From the NCBI RefSeq assembly GCF_900096975.1, contig NZ_FMYQ01000027.1:1-64000 (forward strand): 64,000 nt of DNA, written 5' to 3'. The position numbers and the translations under genes are program-made. How positions within the stretch are numbered: position 1 is the stretch's first letter; every line of letters starts with the position of its first letter. The DNA comes from Paraburkholderia lycopersici (GTDB taxonomy: Bacteria > Pseudomonadota > Gammaproteobacteria > Burkholderiales > Burkholderiaceae). Shown here in pieces: positions 47,448 to 56,518 of the stretch. The notes under the pieces are model-generated. The model saw nothing but the letters and a program-made list of their open reading frames with translations. It searched no databases and was not told the origin of the DNA.

Positions 47448-48461
47448 TCAGTGTGTGCCGGTACCCGGTTTGCGCTCCTCGAGCCCGGAAGCCGGATCGG
47501 ACGAGCTGCCGCTCCCCGGACCCTGCGATCCGCTCGAATGGCTGCTCGAGCCCCCCGCATTCCCGCCCGATGTTGTCGCTGAACCGGTGCCGGCATGGCC
47601 TTCCCCGGGCGTCGCCGTCTGGTCGCCCGGATGCGCGGCAGGGTGGACGCCAGAATGGGGGCCAGGTTGACCGGCGCCATGAGCGGCAGGCTGACTCGCG
47701 CCAGCTGCAGCCGCGGCACCCGTCGGCGCGCCGATCGCCCCGGCCGGACCTGCCCCAGGCGTGCCCGGCGCCTCGCGCACCTTGCGCGGCCGCCCGCGCG
47801 GCAGCGGCGAGACCCGCCGGTTCGCGCTGCGCGATGCCCAATCGCGATAAGTATCGCTGCCGAGCACCCAGCCCTTGAGCGTCGCCTGCATGAGCTGCGT
47901 GGTCTCGCGTTCGTCGAGCGGCTGCTCGCAGAGTTCGCGGTACGCGCGCTGACGCTCGAACGGCGTATTGCCGAGCGCCCAGTACAGCGGATGGTCGGTA
48001 ATGAGGCTGTCGACGGTCAAGCCGATGTGATGACGGTAGCTCGACCACCGATAGTCCTCCGGGGCCGTCACGAGGTGGCTGCGCACCGGCGCGAGCTCGA
48101 CGACGCGGCTCGCCAGCAGGAAAAAGCGCTCGCCTTCGATGACTGTCGCGCGATAGCGCCCCTCCCAGAGCGTGCCGCGACGCGCATAGCGCCGGTTGAA
48201 ATGCGCCACGTAGCGCCGGCCGACCGCCTGCATCGCCTTGGGCAAGCTGGACTCGTCGGAGGGCGTGACAAGCAGTTGCACAGCGCCGGGCATCAAAACC
48301 CACGCATGAACCGCCAGATGATGATCGCGCGCCGCAGCCTTCAGGCAGTCGATGAACAGTTCGTAATCCTGGTCATCGACGAACGCGGGTTGCTGATCGA
48401 GTCCGCGCAGGATCACATGCTGCGGCTGATCGGGAACATAAAGACGTGCAAGCCGTGCCAT
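47448..48461 (-). CDS. RAYT-like (REP-associated) transposase homologue lacking HUH histidines
   Basis: A 337-aa protein of the IS200/RAYT Y1-transposase superfamily. It has HVILRGLDQQPAF (15-27), HAWVLMPGAVQLLVTP (52-67), RRYVAHFNRRYARRGTLWEGRY with a likely catalytic Tyr84, and WSSYRHH. In active members the second motif reads LMPNHVHLL. Here both metal-binding histidines are replaced (Ala60, Gln62), so DNA nicking is unlikely. A Pro/Ala/Gly/Ser-rich tail of about 100 residues follows residue ~240 and is probably disordered. The start at 48461 gives MARLARLYVPDQPQH. It looks like a domesticated single-copy gene rather than a mobile element; no terminal ends were found. Confidence 0.88.
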   Translation of the reverse strand: MARLARLYVPDQPQHVILRGLDQQPAFVDDQDYELFIDCLKAAARDHHLAVHAWVLMPGAVQLLVTPSDESSLPKAMQAVGRRYVAHFNRRYARRGTLWEGRYRATVIEGERFFLLASRVVELAPVRSHLVTAPEDYRWSSYRHHIGLTVDSLITDHPLYWALGNTPFERQRAYRELCEQPLDERETTQLMQATLKGWVLGSDTYRDWASRSANRRVSPLPRGRPRKVREAPGTPGAGPAGAIGAPTGAAAAAGASQPAAHGAGQPGPHSGVHPAAHPGDQTATPGEGHAGTGSATTSGGNAGGSSSHSSGSQGPGSGSSSDPASGLEERKPGTGTH

Positions 48462-48649
48462 GCTCGATTTTCCTGGTTCCGTTGGTGAATACCCGCAGAC
48501 CCGTCGGGCCGCACCAGCGTTACTTCTCGCAGGCATGCGGCTTCGGCGGAAAGCTCGCGGCGCTTAGTAAAAAGGCTCTAACGGTCGCGTATGGTTTGTT
48601 GCAAACGTTGTGTTCATAATGAGCGGGCCTTTCATGGAGGAGCACAAAT

Positions 48650-49369
48650 ATGAAATTAAAACAGGCGCTGGCGGGGGTCGCCGCGCTCGCCAGTTTCACG
48701 GCAGCACACGCACAGACAGCAAACACGTTCTACGTCACCACCGGCTGGTTCCGCTTCATGCCGCAGGACACCAGCGACCCGCTCAAGATCGATAGCGCAG
48801 GCGGAACGCCCGTCAACATGGCCATTCCGAACACGGGGGCCAGCGTGGGTTCGTCGGACACCCTCGGCGTGTCCCTCGGCTACTTCATCACCGACCATAT
48901 CGCCACGGAAGCCGAACTGGGCATTCCGCCGAAGTTCGACATTTCCGGCGGCGGCATCCTCGACTCGTTCGGCAAGGTGGGCTCGGCGCGCCTGTGGAGC
49001 CCGGCGCTGTTGTTCAAGTACTACTTCAACAGGCCTGAAGCAAAATTCCGGCCTTACGCCGGCATTGGCTTTACCTATGCCTGGTTCTCCAACGCGAAGA
49101 TCACCAACGGCGCCTTCGAGCAGGGCGTACTTGGGGGTCCGACCAGTGTTTCCACCGATCGTTCCTGGGCCCCCGTGTTTAACCTGGGCTTCAACTACAA
49201 CTTCACGAAGCACTGGTTCGCGGGCTTCTCGCTGTCGTACATCCCGATCAACGTGACCGCGACGTACACCACGACCCTCAACAACCAGTTGGGCACGGTG
49301 CGGACAGCCGAATCCAAGATTCGCCTGAATCCGCTCGTAACCTACCTGAAGGTCGGCTACATGTTCTAA
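48650..49369 (+). CDS. ompW: OmpW-family outer membrane protein
   Basis: A 239-aa protein with a Sec signal peptide (KQALAGVAALASFTAAHAQ) and an 8-stranded beta-barrel of the OmpW family. Recognisable stretches are SLGYFITDHIATEAELGIPP, FRPYAGIGFTYAWF and the C-terminal NPLVTYLKVGYMF ending in aromatic Phe. These barrels pass small hydrophobic molecules across the outer membrane. A strong GGAGGAG precedes the ATG at 48650. It is transcribed alone. Confidence 0.94.
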   Translation: MKLKQALAGVAALASFTAAHAQTANTFYVTTGWFRFMPQDTSDPLKIDSAGGTPVNMAIPNTGASVGSSDTLGVSLGYFITDHIATEAELGIPPKFDISGGGILDSFGKVGSARLWSPALLFKYYFNRPEAKFRPYAGIGFTYAWFSNAKITNGAFEQGVLGGPTSVSTDRSWAPVFNLGFNYNFTKHWFAGFSLSYIPINVTATYTTTLNNQLGTVRTAESKIRLNPLVTYLKVGYMF

Positions 49370-49744
49370 CGCGCTCCGGCGCCCTGCTTCATTCCGTGCC
49401 CGCCCTTTGCCCAGCCTTTGCGGCGTCCGGCGAAGGGCGGCACTTTCCTTCCCGCAGTTCCCTTCCTGCCTTAACGTCTCCATCAGATTATCCCCACACT
49501 CGCATGGGCTTATCCCGATTCTATGCCTCTGCGGAAAAGCGTGCTGTCCCCGTAATCAACTGTTTTGTCACCAGAGAGCAAAGCCCCGTCTGGCGTGCGT
49601 TTGCGGCCGACCGGCTGCGCTTCTTCAAATCTCGGGCACTGGAATTGCGCAATACTTGTATTCCGGCCCTTGCCCTGCAGCGCCCTTTTTCGTGCGCCCC
49701 GCGGCGAGCCTTTTATCTATGACTTTTCAACGACGGAGCCATAC
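49370..49744. other. 375-bp intergenic region between ompW and the DUF883 gene
   Basis: No gene recognised. CGCCCTT (49401-49407) and AAGGGCG (49433-49439) could form a weak terminator after ompW, but there is no U-tract. The promoter of the next gene must lie here. Confidence 0.55.
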
Positions 49745-50122
49745 ATGAGCGCCTTTCCGAATACGCGAGAAGCCCTCGGAGATTCCTGGACGCGCACGAG
49801 CCGCCACGCGCGGCGCATCGCACGCCGCGGCCGCAGCGCCGCCGCCGATATCACCGACGAGCTGCGCGATCTGCTCGCCGAACTGGAAAACACGCTGGGC
49901 GAGGGGACCCAGGCCGACGCCGTCGCGCTGCGCGCCGACATTCGCAAGCGTCTCGATGCCGCACGCGAGCGGCTCGAAGTAGCGCGTGCGGCCGCGCGCG
50001 ACCACACCGACGCGGCCATCGCCGGAGCCGACGACTATGTGCACCGCAACCCGTGGCAAGCCGTTGCGATCGTCGGCGGCGTGGCGCTGGTGGCGGGCGC
50101 ACTGCTCGCGCGTTGTCGCTGA
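49745..50122 (+). CDS. DUF883/ElaB-YqjD-type membrane-anchored stress protein
   Basis: A 125-aa protein. The N-terminal ~90 residues are charged and helical (ITDELRDLLAELENTLGEG, RLDAARERLEVARAAARDHTDAA), and the C-terminal YVHRNPWQAVAIVGGVALVAGALLARCR is a membrane anchor with the HRNPWQA motif of ElaB/YqjD/DUF883 proteins. Family members associate with ribosomes at the membrane in stationary phase. The start at 49745 is preferred to upstream frames, which lack similarity. Confidence 0.9.
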   Translation: MSAFPNTREALGDSWTRTSRHARRIARRGRSAAADITDELRDLLAELENTLGEGTQADAVALRADIRKRLDAARERLEVARAAARDHTDAAIAGADDYVHRNPWQAVAIVGGVALVAGALLARCR

Positions 50123-50161
50123 AACGCCGCCAAAGCGGCGCGCGCCGCCCACGCTAGCGCC

Positions 50162-50917
50162 TCAGTCGTCGAGCGCGCGCGGGCCGATCAGATCGATGCG
50201 GTCCGTGCAGATCGTATCGACGCCCCAGCGCACGAGTTGCCGAGCCCGGTCGAGGTCGTTCACCGTGTAGGCGAGGATGAAAAGCCCGGCCGACTTGATG
50301 CGCTCGACAAGCGCCTCGTCCAGATGGCGATGGCTGGCATGCAGCGACAGGCAACCGAGCGCGGCGGTCTGCGCTCGCCAGTCGGCCGGCACGCGCTCGA
50401 ACAGCAGGCCGCGCGGCAGATCGGGCGCGGACTCGCGCGCCGCCTCCAGCGCGGCATAGGAAAACGACGAGAGCAGCGGCGCGATGTCCGCTTTTGTGTC
50501 TTCCGCCCACAGGCGCGCCGTCTCGGCGCCGACGATACGCCCCGTCTCCGCATCACGGCCCGCACAGGGCTTGATCTCCACATTCGCGGCGAGCCCCGAC
50601 TCGCGGCAAAACGCGGCGACCTGGGCGAGCGTCGGCATCGGCTCGCCTGCAAAACGCGCATCGCGCCAGCTCCCCGCATCGAGCGCCGCGAGTTCGGCGT
50701 AGCGCATGTGCGCGGCCGCGCCGTAGCCGTTCGAGGTACGCTCGACGGTGTCGTCGTGCAGCAGGAACACGACGTTGTCGGCGGACAGCTTCGCGTCGAA
50801 CTCGACCATCGTATGGCCGAAGCTCGCGCCGGTGCGCAGCCCCGCCAACGTGTTCTCGGGCGCGAGCGTGCCGCCCCCTCGGTGCGCGGCGACGCGCGGA
50901 TACGGCCAGGACTTCAT
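50162..50917 (-). CDS. ugpQ: Glycerophosphodiester phosphodiesterase
   Basis: A 251-aa cytoplasmic GDPD-type enzyme that releases glycerol-3-phosphate from glycerophosphodiesters. The catalytic and Ca-binding residues are in VAAHRGGGTLAPENT, MVEFDAKLSADNVVFLLHDDTVERTSNG and ANVEIKPC. The start at 50917 gives MKSWPYPRVAAHRGG with no signal peptide, as in UgpQ. It follows dgt by 38 bp on the same strand. Confidence 0.94.
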   Translation of the reverse strand: MKSWPYPRVAAHRGGGTLAPENTLAGLRTGASFGHTMVEFDAKLSADNVVFLLHDDTVERTSNGYGAAAHMRYAELAALDAGSWRDARFAGEPMPTLAQVAAFCRESGLAANVEIKPCAGRDAETGRIVGAETARLWAEDTKADIAPLLSSFSYAALEAARESAPDLPRGLLFERVPADWRAQTAALGCLSLHASHRHLDEALVERIKSAGLFILAYTVNDLDRARQLVRWGVDTICTDRIDLIGPRALDD

Positions 50918-50955
50918 CGCATGGACTCCCGGAATCGGCGAGGCGCGACGCGCAC

Positions 50956-52197
50956 TCAAACGTCGTCGGTGACGACGAATAGCCGGCGGTATTCCTTCAG
51001 CGCATACCGGTCGGTCATGCCGGCAATGTAATGCGCGATCGAACGCGGCTGCGCGGCGGCATCGGGCGTGAGGTACGCGGGCGGCAGAAGGCGCGGATCC
51101 TCGCTGAACGCCCCGAACAGCCCCTTCACGACGCGCTGCGCCTTGTTGGCCATGCGCATGACCCGATAGTGGCGATACAGGTTGCGATAGAGAAAGCGCT
51201 TGAGCACGGCCGCCTGCGTCGCCACGCGCTCGCTGTGCGCGACGAGCGCGGGCGCGGCACGCACGTCTTCGAGCGACTTTGGCGCATGTTCGGCGAGATT
51301 GCGCTGCGTCTGCCCGATCAGGTCGGCGATCAGCGTGTTGATGATGCGCCGCACCGTCTCGTGGATGAGCCGCCTGCCCTCGATTTGCGGATACTCCCCG
51401 CGTGCGGCTTCGTAGTGCGTTTGCCAGAGTTCGACCTCGGCCAGTTGCTCGATGGTGAGCAGGCCCGAGCGCAGGCCGTCGTCGACGTCGTGGTTGTTGT
51501 AGGCGATCTCGTCGGCGATGTTGGCGATCTGCGCCTCGATCGACGGTTGCCGGCCGAGCAGGAAACGCTCGCCCAGATCGCCCAAATGCCGCGCATGCTC
51601 GCGCGAACAATGCTTGAGTATGCCCTCGCGCGTCTCGAAGCACAGGTTAAGGCCGTCGAACGCGCCGTAATGCTCCTCCAGCTCGTCCACCACGGCGAGG
51701 CTCTGCAGATTGTGCTCGAAGCCGCCGTGCTCGCGCATGCACTCGTTGAGCGCGTCCTGGCCCGCATGGCCGAACGGCGTATGGCCGAGGTCGTGCGCGA
51801 GCGAGATCGCCTCGACGAGATCCTCGTTCACGCGCAGGTTGCGCGCGACCGAGCGTGCGATCTGCGCGACTTCGAGGCTGTGCGTGAGCCGCGTGCGAAA
51901 GAGATCGCCCTCGTGGTTCACGAAGACCTGGGTCTTGTATTCGAGACGCCGAAAAGCGGTGGAGTGGACGATGCGGTCCCGGTCGCGCTGAAATTCGCTG
52001 CGCGCGGCCGGTGGCGGTTCGGGATAGCGCCGCCCGCGCGAACGCGATGCGTGCGCCGCATAGGGCGCGAGGTCCGCCTCGTGCGAGGCGGCAAGCACCG
52101 CGCCGGCATTGCCGGACGCGGCCCGGTCGCCATGCCCGGGCGCACGATGGGGATCGCTCGGGGGATTACTACGGGTGTCGCTGCGGGTATCGCTCAC
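50956..52197 (-). CDS. dgt: dGTP triphosphohydrolase-like protein (HD domain)
   Basis: A 413-aa HD-superfamily protein that cleaves dNTPs to nucleoside and triphosphate. The HD metal site is visible: FRTRLTHSLEVAQIARSVA, AISLAHDLGHTPFGHAGQ and NIADEIAYNNHDVDDGLRSG. The start is GTG 52197, and the first ~60 residues are low-complexity with the repeat SDTRSDTRSN. It sits between aroB and ugpQ, the usual place after aroKB in related genomes. Confidence 0.94.
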   Translation of the reverse strand: MSDTRSDTRSNPPSDPHRAPGHGDRAASGNAGAVLAASHEADLAPYAAHASRSRGRRYPEPPPAARSEFQRDRDRIVHSTAFRRLEYKTQVFVNHEGDLFRTRLTHSLEVAQIARSVARNLRVNEDLVEAISLAHDLGHTPFGHAGQDALNECMREHGGFEHNLQSLAVVDELEEHYGAFDGLNLCFETREGILKHCSREHARHLGDLGERFLLGRQPSIEAQIANIADEIAYNNHDVDDGLRSGLLTIEQLAEVELWQTHYEAARGEYPQIEGRRLIHETVRRIINTLIADLIGQTQRNLAEHAPKSLEDVRAAPALVAHSERVATQAAVLKRFLYRNLYRHYRVMRMANKAQRVVKGLFGAFSEDPRLLPPAYLTPDAAAQPRSIAHYIAGMTDRYALKEYRRLFVVTDDV

Positions 52198-52231
52198 CGT
52201 TCCTCCGCAAGGGGTTGTGGCTCGCGGCGCG

Positions 52232-53314
52232 TCAGCCTTGCGTCGTGGCGGCGAGCGTGGCCTGCACGGTTTCGTCGGGCGCGCGACCGATGTGCGTCTC
52301 GCCGAAGCGCTTGAGCAAGATGAATTTGATGGCCCCGCCCTCCGCTTTCTTGTCGACCTGCATCAGCTCGACATAGCGGTCCGCGCCCAGCGCGGGCGCG
52401 CGCACCGGCAGCTTTGCGGCCTCGACCACACGCACGAGCCGCGCACGCGAAGCCTCGTCCAGCATGCCCATGCGGACCGAAAGATCGGCAGCCATCACCA
52501 TGCCGCAGCCGACCGCCTCACCATGCAGCCACTCGCCATAGCCGAGGCCCGCCTCGATCGCGTGGCCGAACGTGTGGCCGAAATTGAGAATGGCGCGCAG
52601 GCCGCCTTCACGCTCGTCGTCTGCCACGACCGAGGCCTTGATTTCGCACGAGCGCTTGACCGCGTGCGCGAGCGCTGCGGGCTCGCAGCGGTTGAGCGCG
52701 TCGACGTTCGCTTCGATCCAGTCGAAGAATTCGGCGTCGGCGATCGCGCCGGTCTTGATGACTTCGGCGATACCGGCCGCCAGCTCGCGCCCGGGCAAGG
52801 TGCGCAATACGCCGATGTCCGCGATCACGGCCTGCGGCTGGTAAAACGCGCCTATCATGTTCTTTCCAAGCGGATGATTGATACCCGTCTTGCCGCCCAC
52901 CGACGAATCGACCTGCGAGAGCAGCGTGGTCGGCACCTGGATGAACGGCACGCCGCGCATGTAGCACGCCGCCGCGAAACCAGTCATGTCGCCCGTCACG
53001 CCGCCGCCCAGCGCGATGAGCGTGGTCTTGCGGTCGGCGCGCACGCTGAGCAGCGCGTCGAAGATCTCGTTGAGCGTTTCCCAGTTCTTGTGCGCCTCGC
53101 CGTCGGGCAGCACGACCGTGTTGACGTCCTTGCCGAGCGGCGCGAGCGCGGTGCGCAGCGTCTCGCCGTAGAGCGGGTCTACGACGGTGTTCGTCACGAT
53201 CGTCACCGACTTGCCGGCGATATGCGGCGCGAAGAGCGCGGTCTGTCCGATCAGGCCGGAGCCGATATGGATGGGGTAGGCGCGGTCGCCCAGTTCGACG
53301 TTGACGGTAATCAT
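52232..53314 (-). CDS. aroB: 3-dehydroquinate synthase
   Basis: A 360-aa NAD/Zn enzyme for the second step of the shikimate pathway. Motifs: ALGGGVTGDMTGFAAACYMRGVPFIQVPTTLLSQVDSSVGGK in parts, NLGHTFGHA-type ILNFGHTFGHAIEA, and LHGEAVGCGM. The start at 53314 (MITVNVELGD) is canonical. It follows aroK by 50 bp. Confidence 0.97.
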   Translation of the reverse strand: MITVNVELGDRAYPIHIGSGLIGQTALFAPHIAGKSVTIVTNTVVDPLYGETLRTALAPLGKDVNTVVLPDGEAHKNWETLNEIFDALLSVRADRKTTLIALGGGVTGDMTGFAAACYMRGVPFIQVPTTLLSQVDSSVGGKTGINHPLGKNMIGAFYQPQAVIADIGVLRTLPGRELAAGIAEVIKTGAIADAEFFDWIEANVDALNRCEPAALAHAVKRSCEIKASVVADDEREGGLRAILNFGHTFGHAIEAGLGYGEWLHGEAVGCGMVMAADLSVRMGMLDEASRARLVRVVEAAKLPVRAPALGADRYVELMQVDKKAEGGAIKFILLKRFGETHIGRAPDETVQATLAATTQG

Positions 53315-53364
53315 GCTCTGAATCTAGTGGGTTTCTGATGCGCAACCTGATGCACGGCCGCGCC

Positions 53365-53913
53365 CTACTCGCGCGCCGTGGCCCTCGCGACGCCAGCCAT
53401 GTCGAGCTGCATCAGCACCATGTTGACGAGTCCGTTGACCGACGGTCGGCCGGTTTCGATCACGAAGTCCGCAATCTCGCGATAGAGCGGGTCGCGCACT
53501 TCGTAGAGCGCCTCGAGCCGCGCCTTGGGATCTTCCGTTTGCAGCAGCGGGCGGTTCTTGTCGCGCCGCGTGCGCAGCCACAGATCGTGCGGATGCGCGC
53601 GCAGATACACGACGAAGCCGCGCGTCTTGAGCGCCGAGCGGTTCTCGGGCCGCAGCACCGCGCCGCCGCCCGTGGCGAGGACGATGCCTTCACGCGCCGT
53701 GAGCTCCTCGATCACCTGGGCCTCGCGGTCGCGAAAGCCCGCTTCGCCTTCGAGTTCGAAGATCACGGGGATGCGCGCGCCGGTGCGCGCTTCGATCTCG
53801 TGATCGGAGTCGAAGAACGGACGCTCCAGCCGGCGTGCGACCGCCCGGCCCACGGTCGTCTTGCCGGCGCCCATGAGCCCTACGAAAAATACATTGGCGT
53901 TTGCGTCCCGCAC
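53365..53913 (-). CDS. aroK: Shikimate kinase
   Basis: A 182-aa P-loop kinase. Walker A is GLMGAGKTTVG (12-22), the shikimate site DSDHEIEARTG and VLATGGGAVL, and the lid region KNRPLLQTEDP. The start is GTG 53913 with AGGA about ten bases upstream. It follows pilQ by about 137 bp, the classic pilQ-aroK-aroB order. Confidence 0.96.
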   Translation of the reverse strand: MRDANANVFFVGLMGAGKTTVGRAVARRLERPFFDSDHEIEARTGARIPVIFELEGEAGFRDREAQVIEELTAREGIVLATGGGAVLRPENRSALKTRGFVVYLRAHPHDLWLRTRRDKNRPLLQTEDPKARLEALYEVRDPLYREIADFVIETGRPSVNGLVNMVLMQLDMAGVARATARE

Positions 53914-54050
53914 TTGCAGCGTTTCCTACGAAAGGTTGGTGCCGCAGCTTACTGGCAAAGCGGCGGCGTTGTCGAGTCTGCGGCCCCCGTGTTCCGGCCC
54001 CGCGAGCGTGCCGGTGTGCATAGGTGCCCGATTCGCCCTGCGAATGAGGG

Positions 54051-55649
54051 TCAATTCGACTCCACGACGCGCGGCGTGATGAAGACCACCAGTTCGCTGC
54101 GCTGATCCCGATGCGCGCGATGGGAAAAAAGCGCGCCCAGAACCGGTATTTTGCCCAGGAGTGGCACACGCGTCACATCATCGCGGTCATCTGTTGCGTC
54201 GATCCCCCCAATCGAGACCGTGCCGCCGTCCTCGATTTCCACGCGGGTCTGTACGTGTTTGGTATTGATCGCGGGCCCGGCGGCCGTCTGCTCGCCGACA
54301 CTGTCCTTCGCCACGTCGAGATCGAGTATCACGTGGCCGTCTGGTGTGATCTGCGGCTCGACTTCGAGTTTCAGGCTCGCTCGACGGAACTGCACGCCGG
54401 AAACACCCTGCCCGACCTTGGCCTGGTACGGCAACTCCGTGCCCTGCTCGACGATCGCCTTGGTGCGGTCGGCGGTGATGACTCGCGGACTCGACACCAC
54501 CCGCCCACGCCCCTCGGCCTCGAGCGCGCTCAACTGGATGTCGAGCAGGCGCGTGGCGCGCGCAGCCAGCAGCGTAAGCCCCAGCCCTGCGGCATTGAAA
54601 CCCGATATCGGGCCCGCCGCGAGGTCGTAGACCGTGCCGTCCGCGCCGGCGTTGAGTCCACGCGCTGTCGTACCGTCAGCATTCACGGGCGTCAAGCCGA
54701 GGCGCGCGCCTAGCTCTCGCGAAAGCCCCTCGTTCCCCTCGACGATACGCGCCTCGATCAGTACCTGCCGCGCCGGCGCGTCGAGCCGCCGCACGAGTTC
54801 GCCGATCGGGTCAAGCCGCGCCGGCAGGTCGGTGACGAACAGAAGATTGGTGCGCGCGTCCGCCACGGCCGCGCCCCGCTTCGATAGCGCGCGCTGCGCT
54901 CCCGCACCGCTCAGCAGACGGCGCAGATCCTCTGCGCGCGCGTAGTGCAGTTCGAACGAGCGGCTCTCCAGCGGCTCGAGCTCGGCGGCCCGCGCGTGCG
55001 CCTCGAAACGCTGACGCTCGCGCGCCGCCAGCTCCGCAGCGGGCGCGATCCAGATCACCTCGCCGATGCGCGACATCGCGAGGCCGTTCGCCTCCAGCAG
55101 CAGGTCGAACGCGGCGCGCCAGGGCACGCGATCGAGGCGCAACGTGACCTGCCCGCGAACATGCTCGCTCGCTACGATATTGAGCTTCGTGAACTCGGCG
55201 AAAGCGTGCAGAACGGCCGTGAGTTCCGCGTGCTGGAAGTTGAGCGTTATCGGCCGGTTGGGCGGCAATCCATCGCTTGCCGAGGCGGGATCGCTGATCC
55301 GCAACGTCGGTCGCAAGGGTACGGGCGGCCCTTCGAGCGGAACGGCAGACGGTGCGTCGCTGCCGGAATCCCGCGACGGCTGCGCGGCGGGCGCCGCAAC
55401 GCCGGAAGCGCCATCCGCATTCCCGGCCGGTTCTTCCTCGGGAGGCGCCGTCTCGCTGCCTCTCGCGAACGGATTGGCGACCCATTGCGCGGACGCCCCC
55501 GCTCCATCGGGCAACGGCGGCGCCTCATAGTGCGCAACCGCGCCCGACGACCGCGCCCACGCGGGTTGCGGCAACGGCACCGCCGCCCACGCGGCAACGC
55601 TTGTCAATCCGGCGCCGACCAAGCCGACGCCCCAGCGGATCGCGTTCAT
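54051..55649 (-). CDS. pilQ: Type IV pilus secretin PilQ, short form
   Basis: A 532-aa secretin. After a signal peptide and a Pro/Ala-rich region to about residue 115 come an STN/N0-type domain (ITLNFQHAELTAVLHAFAEFTKLNIV), an N1 domain (SFELHYARAEDLRRLLSG) and the secretin core (VLIEARIVEGNEGLSRELG, VVSSPRVITADRTKAIVEQG, VPLLGKIPVLGALFSHR, ELVVFITPRVV). It lacks the N-terminal AMIN domains of longer PilQ proteins (~700 aa), so it may not bind peptidoglycan in the usual way. It overlaps the pilO-P gene by four bases. Confidence 0.94.
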   Translation of the reverse strand: MNAIRWGVGLVGAGLTSVAAWAAVPLPQPAWARSSGAVAHYEAPPLPDGAGASAQWVANPFARGSETAPPEEEPAGNADGASGVAAPAAQPSRDSGSDAPSAVPLEGPPVPLRPTLRISDPASASDGLPPNRPITLNFQHAELTAVLHAFAEFTKLNIVASEHVRGQVTLRLDRVPWRAAFDLLLEANGLAMSRIGEVIWIAPAAELAARERQRFEAHARAAELEPLESRSFELHYARAEDLRRLLSGAGAQRALSKRGAAVADARTNLLFVTDLPARLDPIGELVRRLDAPARQVLIEARIVEGNEGLSRELGARLGLTPVNADGTTARGLNAGADGTVYDLAAGPISGFNAAGLGLTLLAARATRLLDIQLSALEAEGRGRVVSSPRVITADRTKAIVEQGTELPYQAKVGQGVSGVQFRRASLKLEVEPQITPDGHVILDLDVAKDSVGEQTAAGPAINTKHVQTRVEIEDGGTVSIGGIDATDDRDDVTRVPLLGKIPVLGALFSHRAHRDQRSELVVFITPRVVESN

Positions 55650-56518
55650 TTCGCCCCCTCCGCCCAGTTGAGCGCGCGCCTTGCGCCGCTCGCGAAAACG
55701 ACGACGCGCGCGGGCCCGACCTGCTCGACGACCCCGTTGCCGATTGCCTGTCCGGCTTGCGCTGTCACGACGCCCTCGGGCGTTTCCAGGAGCGCGACAA
55801 TGCGCTGCCGGTCCTGGAGGATGCCGGCGAGGCGCCAGCCATCATTGCCGGGCCCGGCCGCAGCCGTACGGGCAAACGGGTCGGGAGCCGAAGCTTCAGC
55901 AGGCGCGGACGCCAACCGCACGGCAGGAAGCGCATCGTAAACACGCAATGCCGCCGTGATCGACAAGCCGGCTCCCGCGCGCCGGATCGCCAGTTCGTCC
56001 GGCGCAGTCAGTGCCGGTTCGCGTGCGAATCCTTCGAGCAGCTCGAGTAGCTGCGCGAAGCTTCCTTGCGCGACGAGCTTGATCGAACGGAACGCCTCCC
56101 CTTTCGCGCCGCCGGGCGCGCCAGGTTCGAGCATGTGCAGCACGAGGCCCGACTGCGCGGCCAGTTGCGAGATACGCCGGATGTCTTCGGCGGAATTGCC
56201 CACGTATGAGGCACGCGCGGGCGTTCGCGCCGCAGCTTCGCGCAGCGCGGGCAGACGCGCCAGCGCTTGCTGCGCGTGATCGCGGCGCATCTGGGCATCC
56301 GCCAGCGAGACACGCTCCGCGCGCACGCGCAGCGGGTCCCACACGATGCAAGCGCCGCTCAGCAGCACGCCCGCGAGCACTGCGATCGCCAGCGCCACCG
56401 CCAGCCGGCGTCGCGTGCCCCAGGCGTGGAGTGGCAGCCAGCCACGCCAAGCGACCCTGTGACGGGCCCGCGCCGCTGCGCGCCCCCGGTTCTGCGCCAC
56501 CTCTGCCATCGCGTTCAT
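55646..56518 (-). CDS. PilO-PilP fusion-like type IV pilus assembly protein
   Basis: A 290-aa protein in the position where pilO and pilP normally lie. Residues 38-60 form a membrane helix, followed by a PilO-like coiled coil (65-95) and a ferredoxin-like domain (100-195). From about 213 the sequence changes to a PilP-like unit: DPF, then GWRLAGILQDRQRIVALLETPEG and AIGNGVVEQVGPARVVV. Separate PilP is a lipoprotein; here no lipobox is present and the PilP part would be held by the PilO anchor. It overlaps pilN and pilQ by four bases each. Confidence 0.8.
   Translation of the reverse strand: MNAMAEVAQNRGRAAARARHRVAWRGWLPLHAWGTRRRLAVALAIAVLAGVLLSGACIVWDPLRVRAERVSLADAQMRRDHAQQALARLPALREAAARTPARASYVGNSAEDIRRISQLAAQSGLVLHMLEPGAPGGAKGEAFRSIKLVAQGSFAQLLELLEGFAREPALTAPDELAIRRAGAGLSITAALRVYDALPAVRLASAPAEASAPDPFARTAAAGPGNDGWRLAGILQDRQRIVALLETPEGVVTAQAGQAIGNGVVEQVGPARVVVFASGARRALNWAEGAK

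Noticed and set aside
49401..49439. Terminator after ompW
   Set aside because: The stem is short, the loop is over 20 bases and there is no U-tract. It is mentioned only in the gap description.
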